The position numbers and the translations under genes are program-made. A DNA stretch of 64,000 bases. It comes from Anoplolepis gracilipes (taxonomy: Eukaryota; Arthropoda; Insecta; Hymenoptera; Formicidae). The notes under the pieces are model-generated. The model made no database searches and was not told the origin of the DNA. It was given only the letters and a program-made list of their open reading frames with translations. The stretch's first letter is position 1, and each line of letters begins with the position of its first letter. Location: positions 5,386,001-5,450,000 of the forward strand of contig NC_132972.1 in the NCBI RefSeq assembly GCF_047496725.1, read 5' to 3'. This document shows, in pieces, positions 37,740 through 49,596 of the stretch.

Positions 37740-38484
37740 ATTTACAAAACAACCGCTTCGACTATGATGCATGCGCGTAATCGTTTCCTCTCTAGGTTGT
37801 ATAATTGGTTAATGGTTCGCGAGTTGCGTTTCCTCTCTAGATCGTATATAATCGATTCATGGCTCGCGGCTGTTTTCAAGTGTCCCGAGTCCCGAATCTG
37901 GCATCACCGAGTCTCGTTGGGGAATGGCGTCGCCCCGATCGATTCGGGAATTTCGCGCGGACCGCGCGTCGGTCCTATTTTAGTCGCGTGTGTGGGTGAA
38001 TGAGGTGTCGCGGTGCGTACGTCTCCGACGCTATTTTCATCACCTCTGCGTCCTCGCGAGCGAGTTACACGGAGTGTCGACTTGCGTACGTGCTTGCGTA
38101 CGTAAGTGCGCGAGCGAGGGAGGAAGAAGGACGGAGGTTAGTTTCGGCCGATGAGCCCGGCTTCTGCGTATGTAGCGATCCGTATAATAAAACGTTATCT
38201 CGCGTGCGTGATGCGTGCGCGCGCGCGAGCGCCCGCGCTCGCGCTCGCGCGCGTTACTCCTCTGCGTCATCCGAATAATATAACGTGGCGGTTTGAATTT
38301 TACGTACATATATATATAATCGAATACGATAAGACTTTTATGTGTTCGATACGACAAAGCCGCGAGCTGTCATTACGACTTTGACGTTCGCATTATTGTT
38401 TTCCGCGTACAGTTTACCGTATATCCAAATGCAAAAAAAAAAAAAAAAAGACTTCTCGCTTTGTCGAACATTCGCTCGAAAGAA

Positions 38485-38517
<33 letters not shown>

Positions 38518-38981
38518 ATTTAGAAGGGAATCGGTGTGGAAGGGGTTTCGCTCCCCCTCCTCCGATGAGAAGTGGAGAGGAGAGCGAATGAGACCCTCGT
38601 CCCCTATGAGAGAAGTCGCGATCGTGGAGAGGGTGGGAGGGGAGGGGGGGGGGGGTTGTGCGCCGGCAAGCAAATCGTGTATGTCAGACTCGTGGCAGAG
38701 GGGTCAGCGCGAGGGAAAGAACGACACGAAACCGAACGTTTTCTGGGCTTAGCGGGTACGTTTTAACGTTGGGTCTCGCTGCACTTCTCCCTTTCTCTCT
38801 CTCTCTCTCTCTCCCTCTATCTTTCTATCTCTCTCCCTGTCTCTCTCTCTCTCTCTCTCTTTCAAGTACCCCTTAATCTGTCTCCGTCCCTTAGTCACCG
38901 TAATCGGCCCTCCCCTTTAATTTCGCCCGTCATTCCTCTCTCTTTTTTATTTTTTTTTTTTATTTAATCCCCTCTCACTTT

Positions 38982-39065
<84 letters not shown>

Positions 39066-39338
39066 CCTAAGTACACGCGTCTGTCACCGAAACGAACGAG
39101 CGTATGTACGTACGTACGTACAGGAGGAGATACATATCGATCTTTGATCGAGCGTTTCTCTCCGGAAAAGTATTCGCGGCTCCTCTCTCTTCTCTTTCCT
39201 TTTCTTTTTCTATTTCTCTCTGTTCAGCCGCTGTAATCTTTCCCGTAGTAACGGGGCGAACGTTGTAACGAGTCGTGTGACAGCACGTTTTTGGCGTTTG
39301 CGTTTAAAGGAACGTGAGACAGGTATACGAGCGAGAGG
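37740..39338 (+). promoter_or_regulatory. CpG- and CT-rich upstream region / 5' UTR of alpha-actinin
   Basis: GC content and CpG density rise sharply at about 37755, unlike the AT-rich DNA before it. The stretch carries a GC hairpin (38221-38252, 12-bp arms), a (GA)n run (38487-38517), CT-rich tracts (38790-38862 and 38981-39062) and a TACG run (39107-39120). No convincing protein frame or TATA box is seen. Open frames here are repeat or CpG artefacts. It probably holds the promoter and 5' untranslated exon(s) of actinin. Confidence 0.55.
38981..39062 (+). repeat. (CT)n microsatellite, about 82 bp
   Basis: A CT run with a single phase slip at 39000-39001, 277 bp upstream of the actinin ATG. 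Confidence 0.96.
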
Positions 39339-40036
39339 ATGAACGACATGGAAGCCTACGGGGACGGATATATGGCACCTGAGGAGGAATGGGAGAGGGA
39401 GGGTCTCTTAGATCCTGCCTGGGAGAAACAGCAGAAAAAGGTGAGCGTTATCATAGTTGAAATTCCTTTTTTTTTCTTCCTTCCTTTTCCTCTTCTTTCT
39501 TCCGCTACGGAGACGCTACTTGAGACTCGCGAACATTTTTGGGCCCAAAATGGGCCTGATTATTTCTGAAATAGAATAGAAATGTCAGTGAAGTTTTCAC
39601 TTTCTATTTTTTATCTGCTTATCCAAACGTCCGTTATCGGTTTGTGTCGAAAAATTACATTGATTGTGTGTAAATTCACGCAAAAAATATTTGCTTTTCA
39701 CCTAAAGAAAATAATTGATTCTTGATCTTCAGAGGTTAAAGATTAAGTAAAATCGAAAAAAATCTGGAGGAAAAGATTGTGTGATTTATTTTATTTATTT
39801 GTACACCTTTGTACTTATTGCACTTAAGAGTATATTATAATATATTAAAGAATATATTGTAATCATAAATATATAGAGATAGAGCCTCCATCAGTTTTGT
39901 ACACACACATACACATACACACACCTGTCTCTCAGAGATAGAATTATTAAACCATCTTCTTGTTCTATGCAGATCAAATCTGTAATTATCTATTGTAAAA
40001 GGTTGAAAAAGATACGATATTATTTTAAAAGTTAAG

Positions 40037-40085
<49 letters not shown>

Positions 40086-43000
40086 CATTACAGGAAATTG
40101 TGTACTGAATCTATCTCTTGATATTTGTGATACTGATGTTTGGGAAGAAATAATACGAATATAAAATACTTGTCAGGTAGAAAAAGAATAACTAAAGACA
40201 AGAAGCATACATGATACTATGATGTTCGTTTAAAAAAAAAAAAAAAAAAATTATTTGCGGTTGACAAGTAACGTTGATCGAAAATTGAGGTTTATCAGTT
40301 TCTTTAGATTGTAGTAATCTTATCAAGATATTGACACATTGTAATAAGGTAAAGACGCACACGCTGGTGTAATCATTGTAGTAGTAATGTGATTGTTACG
40401 TTAACATGAGAAATTATATCGCTTTTTTTCACTATACAGATATTTAAGTCATATCAATAATATTTTTCACGATTATCTCTTTGGCTAAAAATAATTTATT
40501 ATTGAAAGATTAGTGTTGATTGCAGGATTAATAAGAAATTTATTGTCAATATATAACAAATATCAAATGATGGATTGTAATTGAATTTTAAAATATGAAT
40601 CAAGGTAGAATGTAATGTATACTTGATAATTAAGTTAGTAAATGTAACACGTACAAATTACATTTTTATCTACGTGTTTTTACTGTATAATCAAATTACA
40701 TTCTTGTAAGCGTTTTTATCAAAAGAATATTTCGAATATTAAATGTAGCACTAGGAATTAATGACGAGTATTCTACACTTGAGAAGAGCTGGAAAAAAAA
40801 CTGATATTAAAAATTTAAATATTTATTTAAGTATTCTTCAGGCTACGTTACCGAAGCGTAAAGTAAACAGAAATATTAAAAAAAAAAAAAATAATCGCAC
40901 TTAGACAAAGATAGAGAAGACAGAATTGGAGATACAATCTGTCCAGTTAAAAGCGTACAACAAGTGAACCTTCTTTCGCCATTTGGACATTTTTTTTTAA
41001 ACAGTTGTAACTCGCAATTTAATTCGACGTAGCGTCATTAGATACTGACAAATCGTAGCATTCCCAAGTATGCGTTCGAAATTATTTTCTTCATCTTTGG
41101 CATGGGCTCAAGGCTTTCTCAGAGCTCTCCCGCCCCTCCCTCTAGTATTATATCAGCCACAGCCCTTCGGATTGTATTTTCAGACTTTATGACAAAAATA
41201 ATCGAGCAATGAGTCACGCCCGCGAGCGTGATTTTCACGATTCGTCGCCGTTTTTCATTGGTGTTATGTGTTATTTTTTTTTTTTTTTTTTTCTCTTTCC
41301 CTTTCGTCATCTTTTCTTTTTCTATTCCACGCGAAGGCATGTTGGCGTCAAGTCAGGTATTAGATAAGCGACGCTGATAATGATTACGCGCGCGCCTGCC
41401 AATAATAAAGCTTATGCGTTCCTAAGATACGAAACGTGGCCGCGGCTCACCGCCGAGAGGCATTTTTCGTAACGCCTCTAATTTTAGAGATCCGCGTGCG
41501 CCCCATTCCGGAAACGCGGTCCGACTCTGAGATTCGCGTCGCGGCATCGGCGGCGGAAACCCATTCCATTCGTCGAACCGCGTATCGCGTGCAGACGTTA
41601 TTTCTTCACGTTTCACGGAACAAAGCTCTTTTACGCGAAGGTTTCCCGTTTCAAATATGACACTATGACGACAATAGGGTTCTGTGAAGTCGAAGCGGAA
41701 GGAAGTGCTTTATATTTAAAAGGAACACATAAGACTCATTCTTTAATTTTATTTTCTTTCTTATCTTTTCGTTTCAGAAACTATTTATGAAAAATTAATA
41801 ATTTATCGTCATATACAGAGGAAAATAATTTTTAAAGCATTTAGGATAAATGGAGAAGCAAAATTTAAGCGACTTGTCAAAAGTCGCTTAAATTTTGCAT
41901 ATGCATTTTAGTAGGATTCTTCAACTTTGAAATATTCCCGTTTCAAATATGACACTATGACGACAATAGGGTTCTATGAAGTCGAAGCGAAAGGAAGTGA
42001 ATAATTTATTGTCATATACAGAAGAAAATAATTTTTGAAACATTTAGAATAAATGGAGAAGCAAAATTTAAGCGACTTGTCAAAATTTGCATATTACATT
42101 TTAGTAGGGTTCTTCAACTTTGAAATATTTAAATAAAGTGTGATTTATTAATATTTTTTTTAAATAACATTGTTTTTGATAATACAGTTTTATATTAATT
42201 TATTATATAATTCAAAATACAATAAAATTGATTGATGCAGTTTGTGTTAGATAAATAACAAAACTTCTTTACACTCAAACATATTACTTTTTACTTCAAT
42301 CTTTAAACAGACAAGAGATGTATTTAAAAAAAGCTATTACATACGGTTCGTTACGACAGGCATTTTCATTAGACTCGAATGTACTAGAAATATTTACCGC
42401 TGCGGAAGCGTGGGAAACTCTACATCCTCCCCCTTTTTTCGCTCCTACATAATGTCATATATCCGTGCCTATTAAGTATACATATATTTATACGAGATGC
42501 GAAAATCGAGGCAAACGTAGTAACACCCCGTGTCATTCGAATTTCGTGCTTTCAAATCCGGCTTGGACCGAAATTGATGGAGTATGACGGTAGGGATGGG
42601 CCAATTAGTAGTACCGTTTAAACGCATTAAGGAGGTAGACGACACGCGCCGGCCGATTAACTGTACAGGAGAATTTCTCGTAAAATTTCTCTCCGCGTAT
42701 CGTGTTGTCAGCCTGCCGTGCGCGAACGAAACATTCCGACGATAGGAATCTTTTTCTCCGGCGACGGTGACGTTTAAATAGGTCGCGGCTGCTCGCCGCG
42801 AAACAGCTGCTCGACTCGAGCTTTCAGGCTGCGGGACTGTCTTTCGACACACGAGCCCTTGATTTCTTTCATACTCGATCGTGGAGTAATCCTACGTGTC
42901 GGAATATTTTGCTAGACAAGATTTTTTATTCGATTCTTTGCTCTCACATATCATTTTTCTCAAATAAAATTAACTATTTCAAATTAAAAGAAAGAAAATG

Positions 43001-46000
43001 TCATTTCTGATTTCAGGGCCTCAAATAATTCTTTTTTTCCTTGCGATACACTGAAAAAAAAATTTACTTAATCTAAAAAAATATTTAGTTCAATACGCTG
43101 AAACAAGTATTTATTTAAATTAAGCAAAAATATATTTGAATTATATATATTGTCTATTTTACTATTCAGCAATATATTTTATTGATTCAAATATGTTTTT
43201 GCTTAATTTAAATAAATACTTATTTGAACGTATTGAACTAAATATTTTTTTAGATTAAATAAATTTTTTTTCAATGTATTTCTTTCGACATTTTTTTATC
43301 TTAATTCTAAATTTAAATATCATTAAGATGTTTTATATATGGTTTCACGATTATTATTACTCGAAAGTTATAATGTTTTATGCTCGACCTGCTCTTTAAA
43401 TCGCATGTAATTGGTTGAGTGATCTTTTATTTGTATTTAATGAGTACAAGTGTTTACTACATACTCATGATTACTTTCTAGTATAAATATTTCTTGTTAT
43501 CGCTTCATTAAATCAACTCGCATAGATAAAGGATATCGACCATCTCTTGTTATGATTTTATACATTGTTTGTTTTGTTTGATTAATTTGAATAATTTAAC
43601 ATTTCGACGTGTCTTGGATCTGATTGTTATTACAAAGCTTACATCGTGCGTACATTTAACAACTAACTTAGCCAAGACATTTGTCAAGAGCATATCTTTT
43701 CGCGAGCAATTGTCGCAGCTCATGAAGTCTATTTTTCTAGACGACATTCACACTTGAACGCCACAACATCCAAATGTTTAAAGCGCTCGTTAAAGTCTTT
43801 CCTTAGACTTACCATGACATCTTGGCGCCGTTAGAGAATAGGTTACTGATTAAAAATAGATAGTGTCGCGTAGCTAAAATTTATGAACCTTTACGCAATT
43901 TATACGGGCCACGCTTTTGATTTTTATTCACATCAAATTCTAACACTGTATTTTTAATTTTTTTTATATCCATTTATTATATTATAAATCTACTGTCAAA
44001 ATAGATTGATATTCAAATGAGATCTTCATTAAAAATTTCCTTTCGAATTCATTCATCTCGTATCTAGTCTTTCTTCTTCTTTTTTTTTTTTTTTTTTTTT
44101 TTTTTGAATTGGGAACAATAAAAAATAAAGCCAAATGTTTTCTTAATGAAATTCCATTCTTCGTTTATTGGCTTTGCTTTTGTCAGTTATTCTGAAAATA
44201 GGATTACTCGTAATATCAACGGCGTCGCGATATTTCCATTAATAAAATCCATGTTAATCCGTGTTTTTAATCATCGTATTGACTATCAATTTTCCACTCT
44301 TGCGTCTGCACTATTTCAATTATCGATCCCCGCTCTACTCTCGCAATTACTCGCATAGACGAAGTTATCTCACGCGTACTGTGTAATTAGAAATCGCCGA
44401 TTAATTCGCGCTGTATCGATGCGCGCTCATCCGTCCTCACGTTGAGATTAATTCCCATGTTGTCCTCGGTGCGATGCAAAGCGTAGCAATCATCGTCTGG
44501 CTTTACCAGGTAAAATCGAACGGTTAGGCCGGATAACGGGCACCTAACTAACGGGCTTGCGTCTGCGAGTGCATCTTTGGCAATTGTAGATAATCTCCGC
44601 GCAAGTACCTTTTTCGTTACATCCGTCTATCCGGTTAATGTCTTACAATTGTTTATGAAAAGACACCGGAAAGTTAATATCTGGATAATAAACCTAATTT
44701 AAATATAATTATACGCACAAGTATATGTACAAATTTCATTCTCATATTTTTCATTTTTTTTTTAATATTCATTTATTATATTATAAATCTACTGTCAAAA
44801 TAGATTGATATTCAAATGAGATCTTCACGAGGGGTTGGTCACTGAGGTAATTTTTGTACAAAGGCTAGGTAATCCCAGCAAAATTTTGGGTAATCCAAGG
44901 TTATTTTTGGTAAATTTAAATAATCTTTAGCGTTAAAATAATTTAAAGTAAAATTTCTTTTTCAAAATTTATTTTTAACTTGAGATACTTAGGTAATCTT
45001 AAGTAATCCGAGGTATAATTTAAGGATAATCCGTATTAAAGGATAATTTTTGTACATTATAACTGTTAGTGACCAATCCCTCGGATCTTCATTAAAAATT
45101 TCCCTTTTTTCGAATTCATTTATCTCGTATCTAATCTTTTTTTTTTTTTTGTTATTCTTTCTGTTGTTTTTTTGTATGACAAGGCGAATACGTCTCTAAT
45201 AGATTTGCGAATTATTAAATATATAAAATAGAGCTATATAATAATATTTAAATTAAATAATAATAAATAATCCCTCGAGGCTAAAAAATTAAATTATTAG
45301 ATAGTGAAATTTATTTCGCGATGATAGGCCGCGAACGACAATCATTTCCGAAGCATCGACCTGGTCAATAGCATCGTGAACACTTTGCGTTCGGAAGAGC
45401 GATACTCTCGCTTCTCATTCGGTCGTTCGCGCGACGTCTGACGTTTACGTATAAATAGACCGTATAAATAGATAACGCGTGCGACTGTACGCCGTCGATC
45501 TCTCATTTAGTCGGGATTCACATCCTCCGATCAGACTTCGGATATTTTGGATATCAGTTTCGCATCCCACACGAATTTTCACTCACGGCATCAGAATTTG
45601 ATCCCTCACATTTTTCTTGCATTTTTTTCACATAATTCTGATAATGCATTTTTTCGTATGATAAGCCATGATTTTCCAAATATTAGAAACGTTGATGATT
45701 ATTAGTTAGTAATGCTTGTTCAAAGAGTTTTGATTGTAGATGTATAAAATAAGAGTTATAAATTATATATTATTAATTATATCTTTTTTCATATATTTTT
45801 ATATACTTTTACATATTTTTATATATTATAGATGCAGTATATATTTTTTAAATCTTTACGGAATACTTCAAATTACAATACTAATTACTATACGATTGCG
45901 GTACTGACAAAATCCAGAAGCGGAATATTGAATATTAGTCACTTGTCAAAAGTCTTCGCATCGTAAAGACTTGACTCTGTTTCATCCTTCCGAGGAGAAA

Positions 46001-49000
46001 CAGTTCTTGATATTCCTGATTTACGACTTTACGGTGCGAAGTTACGTTGCTCTTCCTTTTCGCGTACTTGAATTTGACGGACGTGTGTCGTGCCAATTTG
46101 GCAAATCGCGAACCGTCGTCTGGTGCTTTGCGAAAGAGAGAGAGAGAGAGAGAGAGAAGGAGAGAGGATGACGGAATTCCGTGCAACGCGTAATTTACGT
46201 TATAATCGCGGATAAGTGAAAGCCGGAGTCGGCCAGCAAGGATGACGGTTCCGCATTCGATCGATTTCTTTCCGCAAGGGGATCGTTAACCTTTGGAGGG
46301 TTCCCGGCCAGACGCCAAATCTCAAATTGGAACCGAATATCCCCCCACGCATGCCATATTTTGACTAAGAGCATTGTCACGCGATGATATGAATTAGGGG
46401 GTTGACAAAGTCGTGAGGTAATAAATAGAAATAAGATGTGCCAGCGAGGAGAGATATAATGCGATAATATCAATATAAATGATGGGATAATATTATTGTA
46501 GAAGAGAGAAATGAATCTCTCATAACATGTATACCCACAGAGCCGCGGTAAAGTTGAAGAATAAATTTAACGACCTTTCCAGATATTGCGGTTAAAAGTA
46601 TAATGTATATGTAAATTAAACGAATGTACATTTCTAATCCTCCGATTATTTATGACAGCTTGATTTTATTTATATTTATATATTTAACTTGTTATTTCTT
46701 ATATTTTTTAATTATATACTTTGCTTTCAATTTATTGTATATACTTATTAGCTTAGAAATTCCGGGAAAAATTTTAAAAGTGTTGATTTCTCGATATATT
46801 TCTCGAAATAGCACGTACAATCATGAATTAGTCATTGTTGAATAAGCTAAGCGGCGATCATGAATGGAAGATTGGGGTTAATTCAAAATTAAAACTTAAA
46901 TTTGAAATTCACAATTGAGTCGGAAAATAACGTAAAATATTATCAGTCCCACATATTTAATTGAACAAATAAATACATGATAAATGTCAATACAACGACG
47001 TATGTTTTACACTTTGAAAAAAATTCGATGTAAATTGAGTTATATTAAAATCTCAATATTTCGTATCATATATCATATTATATTGTATATAGTAGTTTGC
47101 ACACATTTAAATAGAAATTATCTATTATCATTTCTCTTCTTAAAAAAGTATACGACATAGAACACATTATCAAGACTCTGATTTGATTACAGAATATCGA
47201 AGCATAATGATAGAAATTTATGTCGTAGAAGAAAATATCATATGAGAATAAATACAAAGCGTGAATAATATCGCGGAGTAATAGTGCGATTATTTTTCTT
47301 GGGCAAGTATAGTTGCTCGACTATACACGCAGTTGCGTGCGCCAAACGCGGATTCATCATACAGATATCCTGCTGTACACCCACGATTAACTATTTTTGG
47401 CTAGATATTGGCCCCATTCGAAAGGTCGTAGTAATTACAGATCTCATTTCCGGCCCACGTAACTATCCTGCGATTCAAGTTACTTGTTGCATTTTTCACT
47501 TTTGCTGCTCGTCAAGACCTACTATCAGTAAACAATTTTAAATAACGATATGGTTCCTCGAAAGTTCCAGATTTAGTTTAATCTTTTGACGAAAATTTAT
47601 TAGTGAAAAAATAAATAATTGGAAAGATATATTGGGTGGAATTTGTTTCTAAAATATTTTTGTATGTTGTAAATATTTTATATATCTTAATTTCAAATTA
47701 TAATGTAATTAAATTCCAATATTTGTCTCATTAGTTGTAAACGATTTAAAATAATGTATTGTGAAAAAGAACAAATTCATTAATTTGAGAAACAAGTTTG
47801 AGAGACGTAGAAAAAATTACATATATGTATATAATTTATATATTTACTTATATTTAACTTAATATTTACTTATGCAAAATATGTAAATAGATTGTTCTTT
47901 TTTAAATATAAATTAACTAAATATAAATTAAATATAAATTAAATAATAATTAACTCTAAAACTCTAAAAGTTATTTGACATTGAAGAGATAAAAATTCTC
48001 ACATTTTATAAGAGGGATTTAATTTGTTGAGTGATTCGTAATTAAACTCTTCGTTGCCAAGTTTGAATGTAACGTAATAAACGTATACATTCTCAGATTG
48101 CATAAGGTAGAAAACAAGAAATGATAGAGATCTAGGACAAAGATTCCGCAAATCTTAAGGCACATAAACGACAACGTTTTCATTTCAAGCAACGTCATGT
48201 CTTATTGAAGGTTACGCTATATGCGCGCATACATTTCGATAAGACACGAAACAATTCGATAAGGATAGGAATTGTACAGGCAAACGAAAACTACTGCCAA
48301 ACCTTTCGAAATAGAAATAGATTAGCGCGTATAACTGTTTATGAAATTTCGAGACTTGGATTACATGAATTATATACATAAAATTTAGATGTTTTGTTTA
48401 TACAGTTATACAACTGTATTTATTTATAGTCGGTACACCACTTAACTGCATGAATCAGACTGACGAAATCACGCTAAGTAAGCACGAAAATGAAAAAGTT
48501 ATAACCATTCACATTGATATATAAAGTATTTTTTTTAATCCATATAATCCACGAAAAATATATTAAGAATCATATACGAATACATTTAATTATATAAATT
48601 AATTATTTTATTATATATTTATGTGTTTTAAAAATCTGTTCTTAATTAATATGATAATGACATATATCAAACTCTTAATGTAAATAAGCATATGTTTCAT
48701 TACATGCCTAATATGCTTTAATATCTATTATTTAATTTTAAGCCTGATAATCCTTGAATTATCGAATATCGAAATAATGCAATGTGCTTTGGACATAATG
48801 ATGGTGTTATATTATTTTTGATATAATGTTGACATGTTTGTCGTCATATCAATTTATAAAGGGACGATGACTCACGAATATAAAAAAATTTATAATGATA
48901 CATTGATCAATTTCAAGCTTTTTAAATTGATTCAAATGAATGATAATTTTTTCTAGACTAATATGCGATTAACATGATGATGACAAATGAATTCAACGTA

Positions 49001-49556
49001 TTAAATCAGTATCATATTAAAACAGACTGACAATTAAAATAGATTGATTTGGTTTTTTTCAATTATTTTACTGAATTAAATTTCATGAAGGAAATAAGAA
49101 TGTCAACTCTCGAATAAGAATAGTTATTTATTTGCGGAGAGATCGTACTTTTTTTCTAGAGTACCCTCAATCGATCGTGAAAATCGTTTACTCGATCAGA
49201 ATTTTTGCTATATAAATTACGTAAATTAAAGAAGATGTTATATTTATGTCATAAATTTATAAATTGTCTTTGAAAAATAAAGAAAAAAAAACGGCTGAGC
49301 ATGCTAGTTGCCGTAGGCCGGAAAAAATAAATGCGAATCTTCCGGTCGCATTACACGTTCGTACATAGTCGCACAAACGGAAATAAAAATAATGTATTAT
49401 CAGCAAATACGTCGGGCTATCGCATTCTTTTATGACGAGGAAGGACGCCTTTTAACTATAAGTTATATTTTCATCGATGCAGCACATCATTCGTTGCACA
49501 CGTAAGATTGTCAGACGACGTATCAAATTACGGATTCCGCAAGTATCACACGATGA

Positions 49557-49596
<40 letters not shown>

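Noticed and set aside
38000..38752. Several Arg/Ala-rich or Ser/Leu-rich frames upstream of actinin
   Set aside because: They are produced by CGCG and GA/CT low-complexity DNA; they are mutually overlapping on both strands with no conserved-looking sequence.
42472..42852. 126-codon minus-strand frame in actinin intron 1
   Set aside because: It starts only at GTG, sits in a CpG-rich patch, has no splice context and its composition looks random.
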